Positions 51,692 to 61,235 of a DNA stretch of 64,000 nt are shown here, piece after piece. A program made the translations under genes and the position numbers. Under the pieces are notes generated by a model that saw only the letters and a program-made list of their open reading frames with translations, ran no database searches and was not told where the DNA came from. The stretch is from Streptomyces sp. STR69 (GTDB taxonomy: Bacteria > Actinomycetota > Actinomycetes > Streptomycetales > Streptomycetaceae), in assembly GCF_024519455.1 (NCBI RefSeq), contig NZ_JALJRY010000004.1, forward strand, positions 372,001 through 436,000, written 5' to 3'. Numbering within the stretch: the stretch's first letter is position 1; the number at the start of each line of letters is the position of its first letter.

Positions 51692-53545
51692 GTGTGTACT
51701 TCGCATGACCACGAGCACGAGCAGTGCGAGAGCGCCCAGGCCGGTGCCGGGCGACGCAACTTCCTCCGGGCCACCGCGCTGCTCGGTGCCGCCGCCACGG
51801 CCGGTGTCGCGCTGCCGGGCGTCGCCGAAGCGGCCCCGAACTCGGCGTCGACGAAGGCGGGTTGGCGGCCCGACACCGACAGCCGGCGCTTCACGCTCGC
51901 CGTGATGCCGGACACCCAGTACCTCTTCGACGGTCCGAGCATCGACAAGGCGCCGATCGAGGCCTCGCTGCGCTATCTCCTGGAGCACGGCAAGGACGAC
52001 AACATCGTCTTCCTGTCGCACCTGGGCGACCTGACGCAGAACGGGGCCGTGCCCGAATTCACCGCCATCGGGGAGGCGTTCAAGCTGCTGGACCGGCGCG
52101 GTGTCGGCTACAGCGTGCTGGCGGGCAACCACGACATCAAGTCGTCGACGGACGACCAGCGCGGGGCGTCGCCCTACCTGGACGCGTTCGGCCCGCAGCG
52201 GTTCAAGAACAAGTCCACGTTCGGCGGCGCCTCTTCGGACGGCTACAACACGTACCACCTGTTCAGGGCGGCCGGGCGGGAGTGGCTCGTGCTGGCGCTC
52301 GACTGGCGGCTGTCGGCGAAGGGGTACGCCTGGGCCAAGGACGTCATCGCCAAGCACCCGAAGACGCCGGTCGTCCTCACCACGCACGAACTGGTCGTGG
52401 ACGACGACACGTTGTCGGACTACGGGCAGCAGCTGTGGGACCAGCTCATCGCGGACCACGACCAGATCTTCCTGACTCTGAACGGCCACTACTGGCCGGC
52501 TCGCCGGGCGACCCGCAAGAACGCGGCGGGCAACGACGTCCACCTGCACCTGACGAACTATCAGAACCGCTACTTCGGTGGCGCGGCGATGATCCGTCTC
52601 TACCACTTCGACCTGGACCGCGACGTCATCGACGTGGAGACGGTGTCGCCGTGGATCCTGGGCCGGGCCGCGAAGGGCCTCAACGAGCTGGAGCGGCAGG
52701 AGATCGAACTCAGCGGCGACGCCGACCGGTTCTCCGTCGACATCGACTTCGCGGACCGCTTCGCGGGCTTCGACCCGGTGCCGGTCCGCGCGGCGCGCCC
52801 CGCGTCGAAGATGCTGATCCCGGGCACGGCCGCCTACTGGCGCTTCGAGTCCCCGGTTTCCGGCTCCGGCACCGTCCGTGACCTGTCCGGCCGCGGCAAC
52901 GACCTCGCGGTGGTCTCCGTGAACGGCGGCACCCTCGGCTGGTCGGCCGACCACCACCCGGACCAACCGGGCCACGGCAGCCTGGAGTTCACCGGCTACA
53001 AGTCACCGCTGAAGGGCGCTTATCTGCGGACCGTGGACGAGGCGCCGCTCAACTCGGCGACGTTCAAGAACGGTTACACCATCGAGGCGTTCTACTGGCT
53101 GCCCGCCGACTGGAACGCCTCGCACAACGCCTGGGCCGGTCTGGTCAGCCGCACGGGCCGCAACGGCTCCGTGGGCACGGTGACGGACGACCCCGACGAG
53201 CCGCTCGCGACCCTGTCCCTGTCCGACGGACCGGGCCCGCAGTGGGCGGTACACGCCCTGAACCAGCAGCAGTTGGCCACCAACTGGGGTGACGAGACCG
53301 ACCCCGAGATCTGGTGGCACCTAGCCGTCGTCAACGACGGACGGCACACCACGATGTACGTCCAGGGCTGCCCGGTGGCCCGCAACCCGCACGCCCCCGC
53401 GATCGGCATCGCGTCCTCCGGTCAGCCGTGGCTGCTCGGCGGATACGAGTACGCGGACAAGATCGACCAGATCCTGCACGGCCGCCTCGGCGACGTCCGG
53501 ATCGTCTCCCGGGCGCTGCCCGTGACCTCCTTCATGACCCACTGA
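51692..53545 (+). CDS. Tat-secreted metallophosphoesterase with LamG-like domain
   Basis: 617 residues. The twin-arginine signal GRRNFLRATALLG ends near VAEAAP (about residue 49). The calcineurin-like domain has VMPDTQYLFD, SHLGDLTQNG, LAGNHDIK, TTHELVVDDD and LNGHYWPARR. From about residue 370 a LamG/concanavalin-like domain (AAYWRFESPVSGSGTVRDLSG to LHGRLGDVRI, quoted only in part: YWRFESPVSGSGTVRDL) may bind glycan. Exported folded with its metals. It follows the beta-galactosidase by 70 bp and precedes a PHP esterase by 28 bp. Confidence 0.88.
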   Translation: MCTSHDHEHEQCESAQAGAGRRNFLRATALLGAAATAGVALPGVAEAAPNSASTKAGWRPDTDSRRFTLAVMPDTQYLFDGPSIDKAPIEASLRYLLEHGKDDNIVFLSHLGDLTQNGAVPEFTAIGEAFKLLDRRGVGYSVLAGNHDIKSSTDDQRGASPYLDAFGPQRFKNKSTFGGASSDGYNTYHLFRAAGREWLVLALDWRLSAKGYAWAKDVIAKHPKTPVVLTTHELVVDDDTLSDYGQQLWDQLIADHDQIFLTLNGHYWPARRATRKNAAGNDVHLHLTNYQNRYFGGAAMIRLYHFDLDRDVIDVETVSPWILGRAAKGLNELERQEIELSGDADRFSVDIDFADRFAGFDPVPVRAARPASKMLIPGTAAYWRFESPVSGSGTVRDLSGRGNDLAVVSVNGGTLGWSADHHPDQPGHGSLEFTGYKSPLKGAYLRTVDEAPLNSATFKNGYTIEAFYWLPADWNASHNAWAGLVSRTGRNGSVGTVTDDPDEPLATLSLSDGPGPQWAVHALNQQQLATNWGDETDPEIWWHLAVVNDGRHTTMYVQGCPVARNPHAPAIGIASSGQPWLLGGYEYADKIDQILHGRLGDVRIVSRALPVTSFMTH

Positions 53546-53572
53546 CAGCGCTCCAGAGGACTCACACCGATC

Positions 53573-55246
53573 ATGACCGAGCAGCAGCTGCCCATCTGGG
53601 CCGACCCTTCCGTCTCCCCCGCCGCCCTCGACGCCCAGGGCGTCTCCCGGCGCCAACTCCTGCGCCGCGCTGGCCTGTTCGGCGCCGCGTTCACCCTCGG
53701 CGCAGGACCGCTCGCCGCACCTGCCGTGGCGGCCGGGCGGGGCTACGGCGGCAACGACCCGCGCCTCGCCTACCTCGTCGGCGACCACCATGTGCACTCG
53801 GTGTACAGCCACGACGCCAAGTACACGTTCTCCCAGCAGGCGAAGGCCGCCGCGCAGTACGGCCTCGACTGGATGGTGTTCAACGAGCACTCCAACTTCG
53901 GACACGCCAACTACGGCGCGAAGTTGGAGCACACCGAGATCCTCAAGGCGCGCGCCGAGAACCCGCGCCAGCTCATCTTCCAGGGCCTGGAGTGGTACAT
54001 CCCGGCCGCCGAGCACTGCACGATCTTCGCCGCGCCGGGCCGTCACGAGGTGGATCTGCTCACGCAGTTCGAACTCGCCTACGACGGCAAGCTGTTGGGC
54101 TACACCGAGGGCTCGGCAGGGGCGACGGACACCGCGCGCAACGAGGCGCACGCCGTCAAGGCCATCAAGTGGCTGGCGGAGCAGCGCCGTTCGGGCTACG
54201 TCGACGACGTCCTCGTCCTCGCCAACCACCCGCTGCGCCTGGGCATCGACTCCCCGCACGAGATGCGGGCCTGGCGGGACGCGGCCCCCGAGATCATGAT
54301 CGGCATGGAGGGCGCGCCCGGCGCCCAGGGCGCGGCCCTGCCCGGCTGGCGCGGCGCCACGTCGATCCGCGGCGAGTACGAGAACAAGCCGTCGGCGCAG
54401 TCCTGGGCGGGTTATCCGGCGGACGCGTATGTGACGTACGGCGGGTTCGACTGGGCGACGGCGACCGTCGGCGGGCTGTGGGACTCGATGCTGGCCGAGG
54501 GTCGGCTGTTCTCGATCACCACGAACTCCGACAACCACCGTACGGTCTACGACACTTGGGCCAACGGCGCCTGGCCCGAGGGGCAGAACTTCGACAACAC
54601 CGGCAAGCTGCCCGACCCGGTGCAGACCGGCACCCCGCAGCCCGGCAGCGACTTCTGGCCCGGCGAGTTCAGCCGCACGCATGTGGGCGTGACCCGTTAC
54701 GGCTACGGCGCGGTGATGGCGGGGATGCGCGCGGGCCGGGTCTGGGTGGACCACGGGCATCTGCTGGACGGGCTCGACGTCCGCCTGAAGCGGGACTGCG
54801 ACTCCGGCCGGGGTGTCACGCTGGGCGGTCGGCTGCGGGTCCGCAAGGGCGAGAGGCTCACGCTGAGCGTCACCGTGACGACCGCCTCGCGGCCCAACGC
54901 CCAGGGAATCCTGCCGGAGTTGGCGCACGTGGACGTGATCCGGGGTGCCGTGCGCGGCGCGGTGTCCGACCGGGACGCATGGCGGGCGCCGGACACGAAG
55001 GTCGTCCGTACGGCCGACGTGAACGGCCGCAAGGGGACGTACACCCTGCGGATCCCGGTGACAGCCGGGGACGAGTCCTTCTACCTGCGGCTGCGCGGCA
55101 GCGACGGCGAGCGGCACGGCGCGGGCTACCTCGGCGCCTCGGTCGACCCGCACGGCCCGATCCCCCACGCGCCCGGAAACGGTGACCCGTGGGCCGACAC
55201 ATGGTTCTATTCCAACCCCATCTTCGTCGACCTGGCAGGTACCTGA
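53573..55246 (+). CDS. Tat-secreted PHP-domain phosphoesterase
   Basis: 557 residues. The Tat signal is SRRQLLRRAGLFGAAFTLG. The PHP motif GDHHVHSVYSHD provides the first metal ligands, with later ones in FNEHSNFGHAN, GLEWYIPAAEH, LANHPLRLG and TTNSDNHRTV. A beta-rich C-terminal part follows (about 400-557). PHP enzymes hydrolyse phosphate esters with a trinuclear metal site; substrate unknown. Its stop overlaps the next ATG (TGATG), coupling it to a small secreted protein. Confidence 0.85.
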   Translation: MTEQQLPIWADPSVSPAALDAQGVSRRQLLRRAGLFGAAFTLGAGPLAAPAVAAGRGYGGNDPRLAYLVGDHHVHSVYSHDAKYTFSQQAKAAAQYGLDWMVFNEHSNFGHANYGAKLEHTEILKARAENPRQLIFQGLEWYIPAAEHCTIFAAPGRHEVDLLTQFELAYDGKLLGYTEGSAGATDTARNEAHAVKAIKWLAEQRRSGYVDDVLVLANHPLRLGIDSPHEMRAWRDAAPEIMIGMEGAPGAQGAALPGWRGATSIRGEYENKPSAQSWAGYPADAYVTYGGFDWATATVGGLWDSMLAEGRLFSITTNSDNHRTVYDTWANGAWPEGQNFDNTGKLPDPVQTGTPQPGSDFWPGEFSRTHVGVTRYGYGAVMAGMRAGRVWVDHGHLLDGLDVRLKRDCDSGRGVTLGGRLRVRKGERLTLSVTVTTASRPNAQGILPELAHVDVIRGAVRGAVSDRDAWRAPDTKVVRTADVNGRKGTYTLRIPVTAGDESFYLRLRGSDGERHGAGYLGASVDPHGPIPHAPGNGDPWADTWFYSNPIFVDLAGT

Positions 55247-56088
55247 TGAAGCGTCAACTCACTGTCCTCGCCGCCTTATCGGGTGCTCTCACGCTCGGCG
55301 TGAGCACCTCCTCGGCCGCCGCTGCCACCACCTGGGCGGAGACCGGCACGGCCTACACCGACAGTCTCGGCGGCGGCGAGGGCGTCGCCTCTCGTGCGGA
55401 CGGCTCGCTGCTGTACCGCGGGCCGGCCTCCATCCCGCTGGATCTGCGCGTCCAGGGCTGGAACCACGTCGGTGACCCGGACATCGCGAACGGCTACGTC
55501 TTCGACGCCTACCAGGCCGCCGACACGGGCACGTCCAAGATGTTCGCGGTCACCACGCCGTCCGGGACGCGCTACACGTACGTCCACCCGCTCGACTCGG
55601 GCGAGAAGATCAACAACTCGTTCGACGCCATCTCGCCGGACACGCAGTGGATGGTGTCGGGCGAGTGGGGCGACCAGTCCAGACTCCAGGTCTTCCCCAC
55701 TCCCCTGCTCAACCCGTCCACTCCGGCGACGGGCGGAACGCTGCCGCAGGCCGGGCAGATCACCCTGGACAGGACGGTGAACGACATCCAGGGCTGCGAC
55801 TTCGTGACGGACACCCGCCTGGTGTGCGTCTCGGACGACGCGTCGGGGACCAAGTTCCCCGAGATCCGCCCGCTCCTCCAGGTCGACCTGCCGCACAAGC
55901 TGGACGGGCAGCCGATCACCGGCACGGTGACGAGCCTGTTCGCGCTGCCCCAACGCAGCATCTGCACGGGCACGTTCGAGGCCGAGGGCGTCGACTACGA
56001 CGTGAACAGCGGCACGCTCCGCGCCGAGGTGGTCCAGCCGGGCGTGTGTGTGGTGTCGACCAGCGTGTACTCGTACAAGCAGCAGTAG
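55246..56088 (+). CDS. Secreted protein of unknown function with a TTA codon
   Basis: 280 residues. A signal peptide (MKRQLTVLAALSGALTLGVS) is cleaved near SSAAAA. The mature part is beta-rich (MFAVTTPSGTRYTYVHPLD, WMVSGEWGDQSRLQVFPT) and looks propeller-like, with a pair of cysteines in DIQGCDFVTDTRLVC. I recognise no named family. Leu11 is encoded by TTA (55276-55278), the rare bldA-dependent codon. It is coupled to the PHP esterase gene and ends the plus-strand series before a strong terminator. Confidence 0.8.
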   Translation: MKRQLTVLAALSGALTLGVSTSSAAAATTWAETGTAYTDSLGGGEGVASRADGSLLYRGPASIPLDLRVQGWNHVGDPDIANGYVFDAYQAADTGTSKMFAVTTPSGTRYTYVHPLDSGEKINNSFDAISPDTQWMVSGEWGDQSRLQVFPTPLLNPSTPATGGTLPQAGQITLDRTVNDIQGCDFVTDTRLVCVSDDASGTKFPEIRPLLQVDLPHKLDGQPITGTVTSLFALPQRSICTGTFEAEGVDYDVNSGTLRAEVVQPGVCVVSTSVYSYKQQ

Positions 56089-56104
56089 ACCGGGAACCGC
56101 GGAC

Positions 56105-56136
56105 AGCCGGCGGTGGGCTTCGGCCCGCCGCCGGCT
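56105..56136. terminator. UUCG-loop terminator after the secreted-protein gene
   Basis: A 14-bp stem with one G-U type pair (56105-56118 with 56123-56136) closed by a TTCG tetraloop, 16 bp past the stop. Outer bases CCGGGAAC/GTTCCCGG can extend it. Confidence 0.8.
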
Positions 56137-56264
56137 TCGACGTTCCCGGGCGAGCGGGTGTCAGAAACACACGCACACCGGGATGATGTGGTCCACCATG
56201 GGGATTGACCGCTGCACAACCACCAGGCACACCACCGCGACCGGGTCATGAGGGGAGGCCGCGC

Positions 56265-57158
56265 ATGCGGAAAGAGGTGCGGACGGGGGACGGTCGACGA
56301 TTAGCCGTCGAGATCACCGGCGATCTCAACGGGTCACCGGTGTTCCTCCTGCACGGCACACCCGGCAGCAGACTCGGCCCGGCGCCCCGCCCGATGATGC
56401 TCTACCACCAACGGGCCATGCTGATCACCTACGACCGCCCCGGCTACGGCCCCTCGGACCGCCTCCCCGGCCGCCCGGTCGCGCACGTCGCCGCCGATGT
56501 GGCCGCCATCGCCGACGCCGTGGGGCTGGAGCGTTTCGCCGTGGTGGGCCGCTCCGGCGGCGGCCCGCACGCACTGGCCTGCGCCGCACTCCTGCCGGAC
56601 CGGGTCACCCGGGTGGCGGTACTCGTCGGGCTGGCTCCGCGTGACGCCGTCGGGCTGGACTGGTTCGCCGGGATGGCCGCGTCGAACGTCAACGAGTACA
56701 CGAAGGCCCTGGCCGGCCCCGACCGGCTCGCGGCCAGCCTGCGCAGACGCTCGATCGCCATCCGCGCCGACCCCGTACAACTCCTGGCCCAGCTGCGCCG
56801 GGAACTGACCGAGTCCGACCTCCGGGTGATCGCCGACGCGGGCATCCGCGCGATGCTGGTCCGCAACTACCGTGAGGCGCTGCGGGTGTCGGCCGACGGC
56901 TGGGTGGACGACGCCCTGTCGTTCTGCAGCCCGTGGGGCTTCTCCCCGGACGACATCTCCGTACCGGTGCTGCTCTGGCACGGAGAGCAGGACGCGTTCT
57001 CCCCCGCCAGCCACTCGCGCTGGCTCGCCGAGCACATTCCCAGTGTGATCGCCATCCTCCAGCCCACCGCCGCGCACTTCGCGTCGCTGCGCGTGCTGCC
57101 GGACATCGTCACCTGGCTTCTGGGCGGCCGGCCCGCGCTGACGGCCGAGCGCTGCTGA
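56265..57158 (+). CDS. Alpha/beta hydrolase with a TTA codon
   Basis: 297 residues. HGTPGSR is the oxyanion turn, the nucleophile serine is in VGRSGGGPHA, the aspartate in WHGEQDAFSP and the histidine in PTAAHFASL. No signal peptide. ATG 56265 follows AGGGGAGG. Leu13 is TTA (56301-56303), so translation may await the bldA tRNA. It converges on the FxSxx operon with a 21-bp gap. Substrate unknown. Confidence 0.88.
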   Translation: MRKEVRTGDGRRLAVEITGDLNGSPVFLLHGTPGSRLGPAPRPMMLYHQRAMLITYDRPGYGPSDRLPGRPVAHVAADVAAIADAVGLERFAVVGRSGGGPHALACAALLPDRVTRVAVLVGLAPRDAVGLDWFAGMAASNVNEYTKALAGPDRLAASLRRRSIAIRADPVQLLAQLRRELTESDLRVIADAGIRAMLVRNYREALRVSADGWVDDALSFCSPWGFSPDDISVPVLLWHGEQDAFSPASHSRWLAEHIPSVIAILQPTAAHFASLRVLPDIVTWLLGGRPALTAERC

Positions 57159-57179
57159 GGGGCCGTCACCGCGTACCGC

Positions 57180-60100
57180 TCACACGGGCAGCGGCTCCAG
57201 GTCCCGGTGGACACGTTTGCCGTCGCGGACACTCACGGTGTGCGGATGCTCCTCACCGAGCCGCCGGGACAGTTCCTCCACGGCGCCCCCCTGCAACTGG
57301 TCGGCCTCCGGCAACCGCTTCAGGGCGCGCAGCGTGACGGACAGATTGGCGCGTGAGACGACGGTGTCCGGATGGCTCGGGCCGAGGCTGCGCTGGAATC
57401 CGGCTATGGCCGTCCGCTCCAGTTGCTCGGTCTTGAGCAGTTCCCCGTGCTCGGCCAGCACATTGGCGAGGTTCACGGCACCGGACAGGCTGTAGGGATG
57501 CTGCTCGCCGAGGACCTCGCGCAGGACGGCGAGGTTCTCCTCCAGCAGTTCCCGGGCGCTGCCCACCTCGCCCGAACCCCGCAGGAATATACCGAGGTTG
57601 TTGACCGCGGCGAGGGTCGCGGGATGGCGCAGACCCGGCGCTATCCGGTACTGCGGCACGATCTCCAGCGCCAGTGCCACGGCCTCGTCCCGGGCGTTGG
57701 TGGCGTAGAGGTCGGTGGCGTAGTTGAGGGTGCAGTCCAGCACGTCCGGAGTGGACGTGGGGATCTCGCGTGCCCGGTAGTGCTCCCGGGTCTGGAGGGT
57801 GATGTGGCTGGCCTCCGCGACCTGACCGGCCTTGCGCAGCGAAACGGCGAGGCTCTTGGCGGCGCGCAGGGTGTCGGGGTACGTGTCGCCGAACCGCCGC
57901 CGGTAGGTCTCGTAACTGCTCCGCAGCAGTGTGAGCGAACCGTTGTAGTCCCCCACCTCGCGCAGATCGCGACCCAGGTTGACGCCGCTGTTCAGGGTCT
58001 GCTCGTGCTCCGCCCCCAGGTCGTTGCGTCGCCGGTCGTAGATCTCCTGGTCGATGTCGCGGGCCTCGGTGTAGCGGCCCAGCTGGCGCAGGCAGACGGC
58101 GCGGTTGTTGTTGGCGTTGAGGGTCCGCTGATGGTCCTCGTCGAAGTACTCCTTGAAGCCGTTGTAGGCCTCGGTGGCCAGTTCCAGAGCCTCGGAGAAA
58201 CGGCCGACGCTGCCGAGGTCGGTGGCAAGACCGCTCGCCGTCATGAAGATGTGCGGATGGTCGGGGGCCAGTATGCGACGCTGGCGGGCCAGCGTGTCCG
58301 ACCCCAGTTTCTCCGCCTCCACGTACTTCCCCAGTGAGCGCAGCGGGTTCGCGATGTGAAAGCGCAGATGCAGGATCTGGATGTCGAGGTCCCGCACATA
58401 GCGTTCCTCCGACTCCAGCAGCTCCAGATCCGCGGGGTCCGCGCTGCCGGTCCGCTCCTTGTCCGCGGCGATCCTCTTCTCCAGCTCGGCGATCTCCTCC
58501 CGCCGCGCGGCGAGTTGGTGTTCCCAGGACGACCGCAGCTCCGTACCGAAGGCGAGGGCGGAGTTGAGATCACCGCGCTTCCACAGATAGCGCAGTCGGT
58601 CGATGAGGAGCTGCCGGGTCGCGGGCTCGTCGCAGGTACTGGCCTCGGAGGCCTCCAGGTGCGGCCAGATCGCGGCGAAGATCGCGTTGTTCTCCGGCTC
58701 GTCGATGGGCTCCTCGCCCGCGGGCCTGGCGCCCGCCAGGATGCGGTGCACCACGTGCTGGGCGCTCTCCTGCTCCTCCTGCGAGAGCTGGGAGCGGATC
58801 ACCGCCTGGACCAGCCGGTGCACCTGGATCGACTTGGTGGCCCGGTCCACCTTGGCGAGCGCGAACCGGCCGATCTCGCGGATCACCCGGCCCAGGACCA
58901 TCTTCTCCTGCAGCGTGGGGTCCTCCTCGGAGAGGACCTTGATCATCTCGTTGCCGTAGAGCAGATTCAGGGATATCGGTTCCGCGGCGAAGAAGGCGCA
59001 CAGCTGCAGCAGGCGTACGGCGGCGGGCGAGCGGTCCTTGAGGCGCTCGATGGAGACGTTCCAGGTGGCGGCCACCGGTTGGGGGTAGTTGGCGGGGTGG
59101 CTGAAGGACAGCACCTGTTCGGCCTGCTGTTCCAGCTCCATCAGGTAGGTGTCCACCGGGGTGCCGGTCTCGGCCAGCCAGGCGCCCGCCTGGTCCAGGG
59201 CCAGCGGCAGGTCGCCGACGGCCTCCGCGACCCGGTCGGCCTCCGCGACGCTGAGGTCGGCGGCCCTGCGCAGCAGGTGCTCGACGCTCTCCTCGCGCAG
59301 GAAGGGGTCGACCTCCAGGGCCTCGCCGAACTGCAGCCAGGTCTGGTTGCGGGAGGTCACGAGGATGTGGCCGTTGCCGCCCGGGAAGTACCGCCTGACC
59401 TCCTCCGGCTCGTCGGCGTTGTCGAACACCAGCAGCCAGTGCAGCGCGGAGGTCGACTGGCGCAGGTACTCGCGCGCCTCCTGCGCGGCCTGTGCCGCGT
59501 CGTCGCCGACCCTCAGGTTCAGTCGGCCGGCGAGGTCCTGCAGCGCCGAGATCACGAACTCGCTCTGCTCCGAGGGGATCCACCACACCAGGTCGTAGTC
59601 GGCGGCGAAACGGTGGACGTACTCCAGTGCGATCTGGGTCTTGCCGACGCCGCCCAGCCCGTACAGGGCGTAGGGCGCCGGGGAGCCTCCGGCGGTGCTG
59701 GTGACGAGGCCGTCGCGGAGCCTTTCCAGCAGGGCGCTGCGTCCGGTGAACGAGGCGTTGCGCGGCGAGACGTTCCAGAACTTCGGGGCGGTTCCCGGGA
59801 AACGTGCCTCCGAGGCGATTCCGTCGGCGGACTGCTCGACGGGCAGCGACGGCTTGCCGAGGGCCCGCAGCAGCACGGAGGCCGCACGCGGCTCGTCCAG
59901 CCGCACCAGGTCGACGGACTCCCACTCGCTGAACGACGGTGTCAGCCGGATGTCGCCGACCCGGACCGCCGTCACCTCACGCCGCCTCGACGGGTCGCCA
60001 CCGGTCGCGGTCTCCCACACCTGACGGGCACGCGCGGAACGCTGATAGGCCTGGGACAGTACGACGACGGTCCGATCGGCCGGCTTCTCCGCACCGTCGC

Positions 60101-61235
60101 CCTCGGAACCGACGTACTTCAGGACCACGCGGAAACCGGCGCGTGCCAGCAGCGAGCCGATCCAGTCCGCCCACATCCGGTCCTCGGCGACATAGCTGAG
60201 GTGGAGATCGGCGGGGAGTACCGCGCGGCTGCGGGTGAAGGCGGTCTTGTAGCGCTGGCGCACCTGTTCGTCGATGCGCGGCAACGCGGTGACGGACTGG
60301 CCGCTGATGACACCGGTGAGCCGCTCGAAGGCCGAGAGCAGCGAGGTGGGATTGCCGATCTCGTCGCCGAACGTGGCGAGCGTCTCCTCGTAGGCGTAGT
60401 AGACGCGGTACGGGATCTCCACCGACCCCCAGTAGCTGGTGCGTTCGGTCTCGGTCATGCCCGAGGGGAAGCCGTCGAACTTGGCCCGGGCCAGGGAGCG
60501 TCCGGCCTCGGCCTTCTCCTTCTCGCCCTCGTCGATGCGCATGGGGACCGGCAGAATGCGGATGGCGCGGGTGGCGAAACGACGGTCGATGTGGTGGGCG
60601 ACCGCCGAGGCACCGTCGATGCTCTGGTCGCTGAGTGTGAAGCAGTCGACGAGGATGTCCGGGAGATGGGCGGTGCAGATGTCCGCGATGTCGGACAGAC
60701 CGGTGCGGCTGTCGATGAGGACGTAGTCGTAGTTGCGCCGCATGTCGTCGCGTAACGCGTCGAAGAACACGCCACCGCCGAGGTGGTCGTAGAAGTTGTC
60801 CCAGTCGAAGGTGCTCACGATCGCCGAGTAGTCGCGGTTCTGCCGTCCCGCGGTGACCAGGTCCAGGGTGCCCTGGCCGGGGAAGGTCCATTCCAGGGAG
60901 ACGGCGTGGCGCTGGATGCGGGCGTAGTCGAGGTACCAGTCCGGCGGGCGGGACTCGCTCTCGACGGCATCGGCCGCGGCCGCCCAGGCGTAGTCCGAGA
61001 GCAGTTCGATGACACCTGTGGTGGCACCGATGGTCGCCGGGTCGAGGAACGGGTGGAAGAAGCGGTGCAGGCCGGGCGCCTCCAGGTCCCAGTCGACGGC
61101 CAGGACCCGTTTGCCGTTGGCGGCCAGGATCCAGGCGGCGTTGGCGAGCGTCATCGTCCGGCCGGTGCCGCCCTTGTACGAGTAGAACGTCACGATCCGG
61201 CCCTCGGGGCCGTCATGTTCCTCAGGGCTGGTCAT
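57180..61235 (-). CDS. fxsT: FxSxx-COOH system TPR protein: ParA-like, TIR-like, NB-ARC and TPR domains
   Basis: 1351 residues. Domains in order: a ParA/MinD-type ATPase with TFYSYKGGTGRTMTLANAA (about 17-35); a TIR-like region starting HLSYVAEDRMWADWIG (about 343-480); an NB-ARC STAND ATPase with the P-loop GLGGVGKTQIAL (about 527), Walker B WLLVFDNADEP and GDLPLALDQAGAWL; and TPR repeats (about 960-1340, such as SLGKYVEAEKL). This matches the TPR component of FxSxx-COOH RiPP systems. ATG 61235 follows AGGAGG inside the fxsC tail; an ATG 18 bases earlier is possible. Leu161 is TTA (60753-60755). It likely signals or scaffolds in response to the peptide (inference). Confidence 0.87.
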   Translation of the reverse strand: MTSPEEHDGPEGRIVTFYSYKGGTGRTMTLANAAWILAANGKRVLAVDWDLEAPGLHRFFHPFLDPATIGATTGVIELLSDYAWAAAADAVESESRPPDWYLDYARIQRHAVSLEWTFPGQGTLDLVTAGRQNRDYSAIVSTFDWDNFYDHLGGGVFFDALRDDMRRNYDYVLIDSRTGLSDIADICTAHLPDILVDCFTLSDQSIDGASAVAHHIDRRFATRAIRILPVPMRIDEGEKEKAEAGRSLARAKFDGFPSGMTETERTSYWGSVEIPYRVYYAYEETLATFGDEIGNPTSLLSAFERLTGVISGQSVTALPRIDEQVRQRYKTAFTRSRAVLPADLHLSYVAEDRMWADWIGSLLARAGFRVVLKYVGSEGDGAEKPADRTVVVLSQAYQRSARARQVWETATGGDPSRRREVTAVRVGDIRLTPSFSEWESVDLVRLDEPRAASVLLRALGKPSLPVEQSADGIASEARFPGTAPKFWNVSPRNASFTGRSALLERLRDGLVTSTAGGSPAPYALYGLGGVGKTQIALEYVHRFAADYDLVWWIPSEQSEFVISALQDLAGRLNLRVGDDAAQAAQEAREYLRQSTSALHWLLVFDNADEPEEVRRYFPGGNGHILVTSRNQTWLQFGEALEVDPFLREESVEHLLRRAADLSVAEADRVAEAVGDLPLALDQAGAWLAETGTPVDTYLMELEQQAEQVLSFSHPANYPQPVAATWNVSIERLKDRSPAAVRLLQLCAFFAAEPISLNLLYGNEMIKVLSEEDPTLQEKMVLGRVIREIGRFALAKVDRATKSIQVHRLVQAVIRSQLSQEEQESAQHVVHRILAGARPAGEEPIDEPENNAIFAAIWPHLEASEASTCDEPATRQLLIDRLRYLWKRGDLNSALAFGTELRSSWEHQLAARREEIAELEKRIAADKERTGSADPADLELLESEERYVRDLDIQILHLRFHIANPLRSLGKYVEAEKLGSDTLARQRRILAPDHPHIFMTASGLATDLGSVGRFSEALELATEAYNGFKEYFDEDHQRTLNANNNRAVCLRQLGRYTEARDIDQEIYDRRRNDLGAEHEQTLNSGVNLGRDLREVGDYNGSLTLLRSSYETYRRRFGDTYPDTLRAAKSLAVSLRKAGQVAEASHITLQTREHYRAREIPTSTPDVLDCTLNYATDLYATNARDEAVALALEIVPQYRIAPGLRHPATLAAVNNLGIFLRGSGEVGSARELLEENLAVLREVLGEQHPYSLSGAVNLANVLAEHGELLKTEQLERTAIAGFQRSLGPSHPDTVVSRANLSVTLRALKRLPEADQLQGGAVEELSRRLGEEHPHTVSVRDGKRVHRDLEPLPV

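Noticed and set aside
58356..60755. Plus-strand open frame of 799 codons inside the FxsT region
   Set aside because: Antisense to a gene with ParA, NB-ARC and TPR motifs; no independent evidence.
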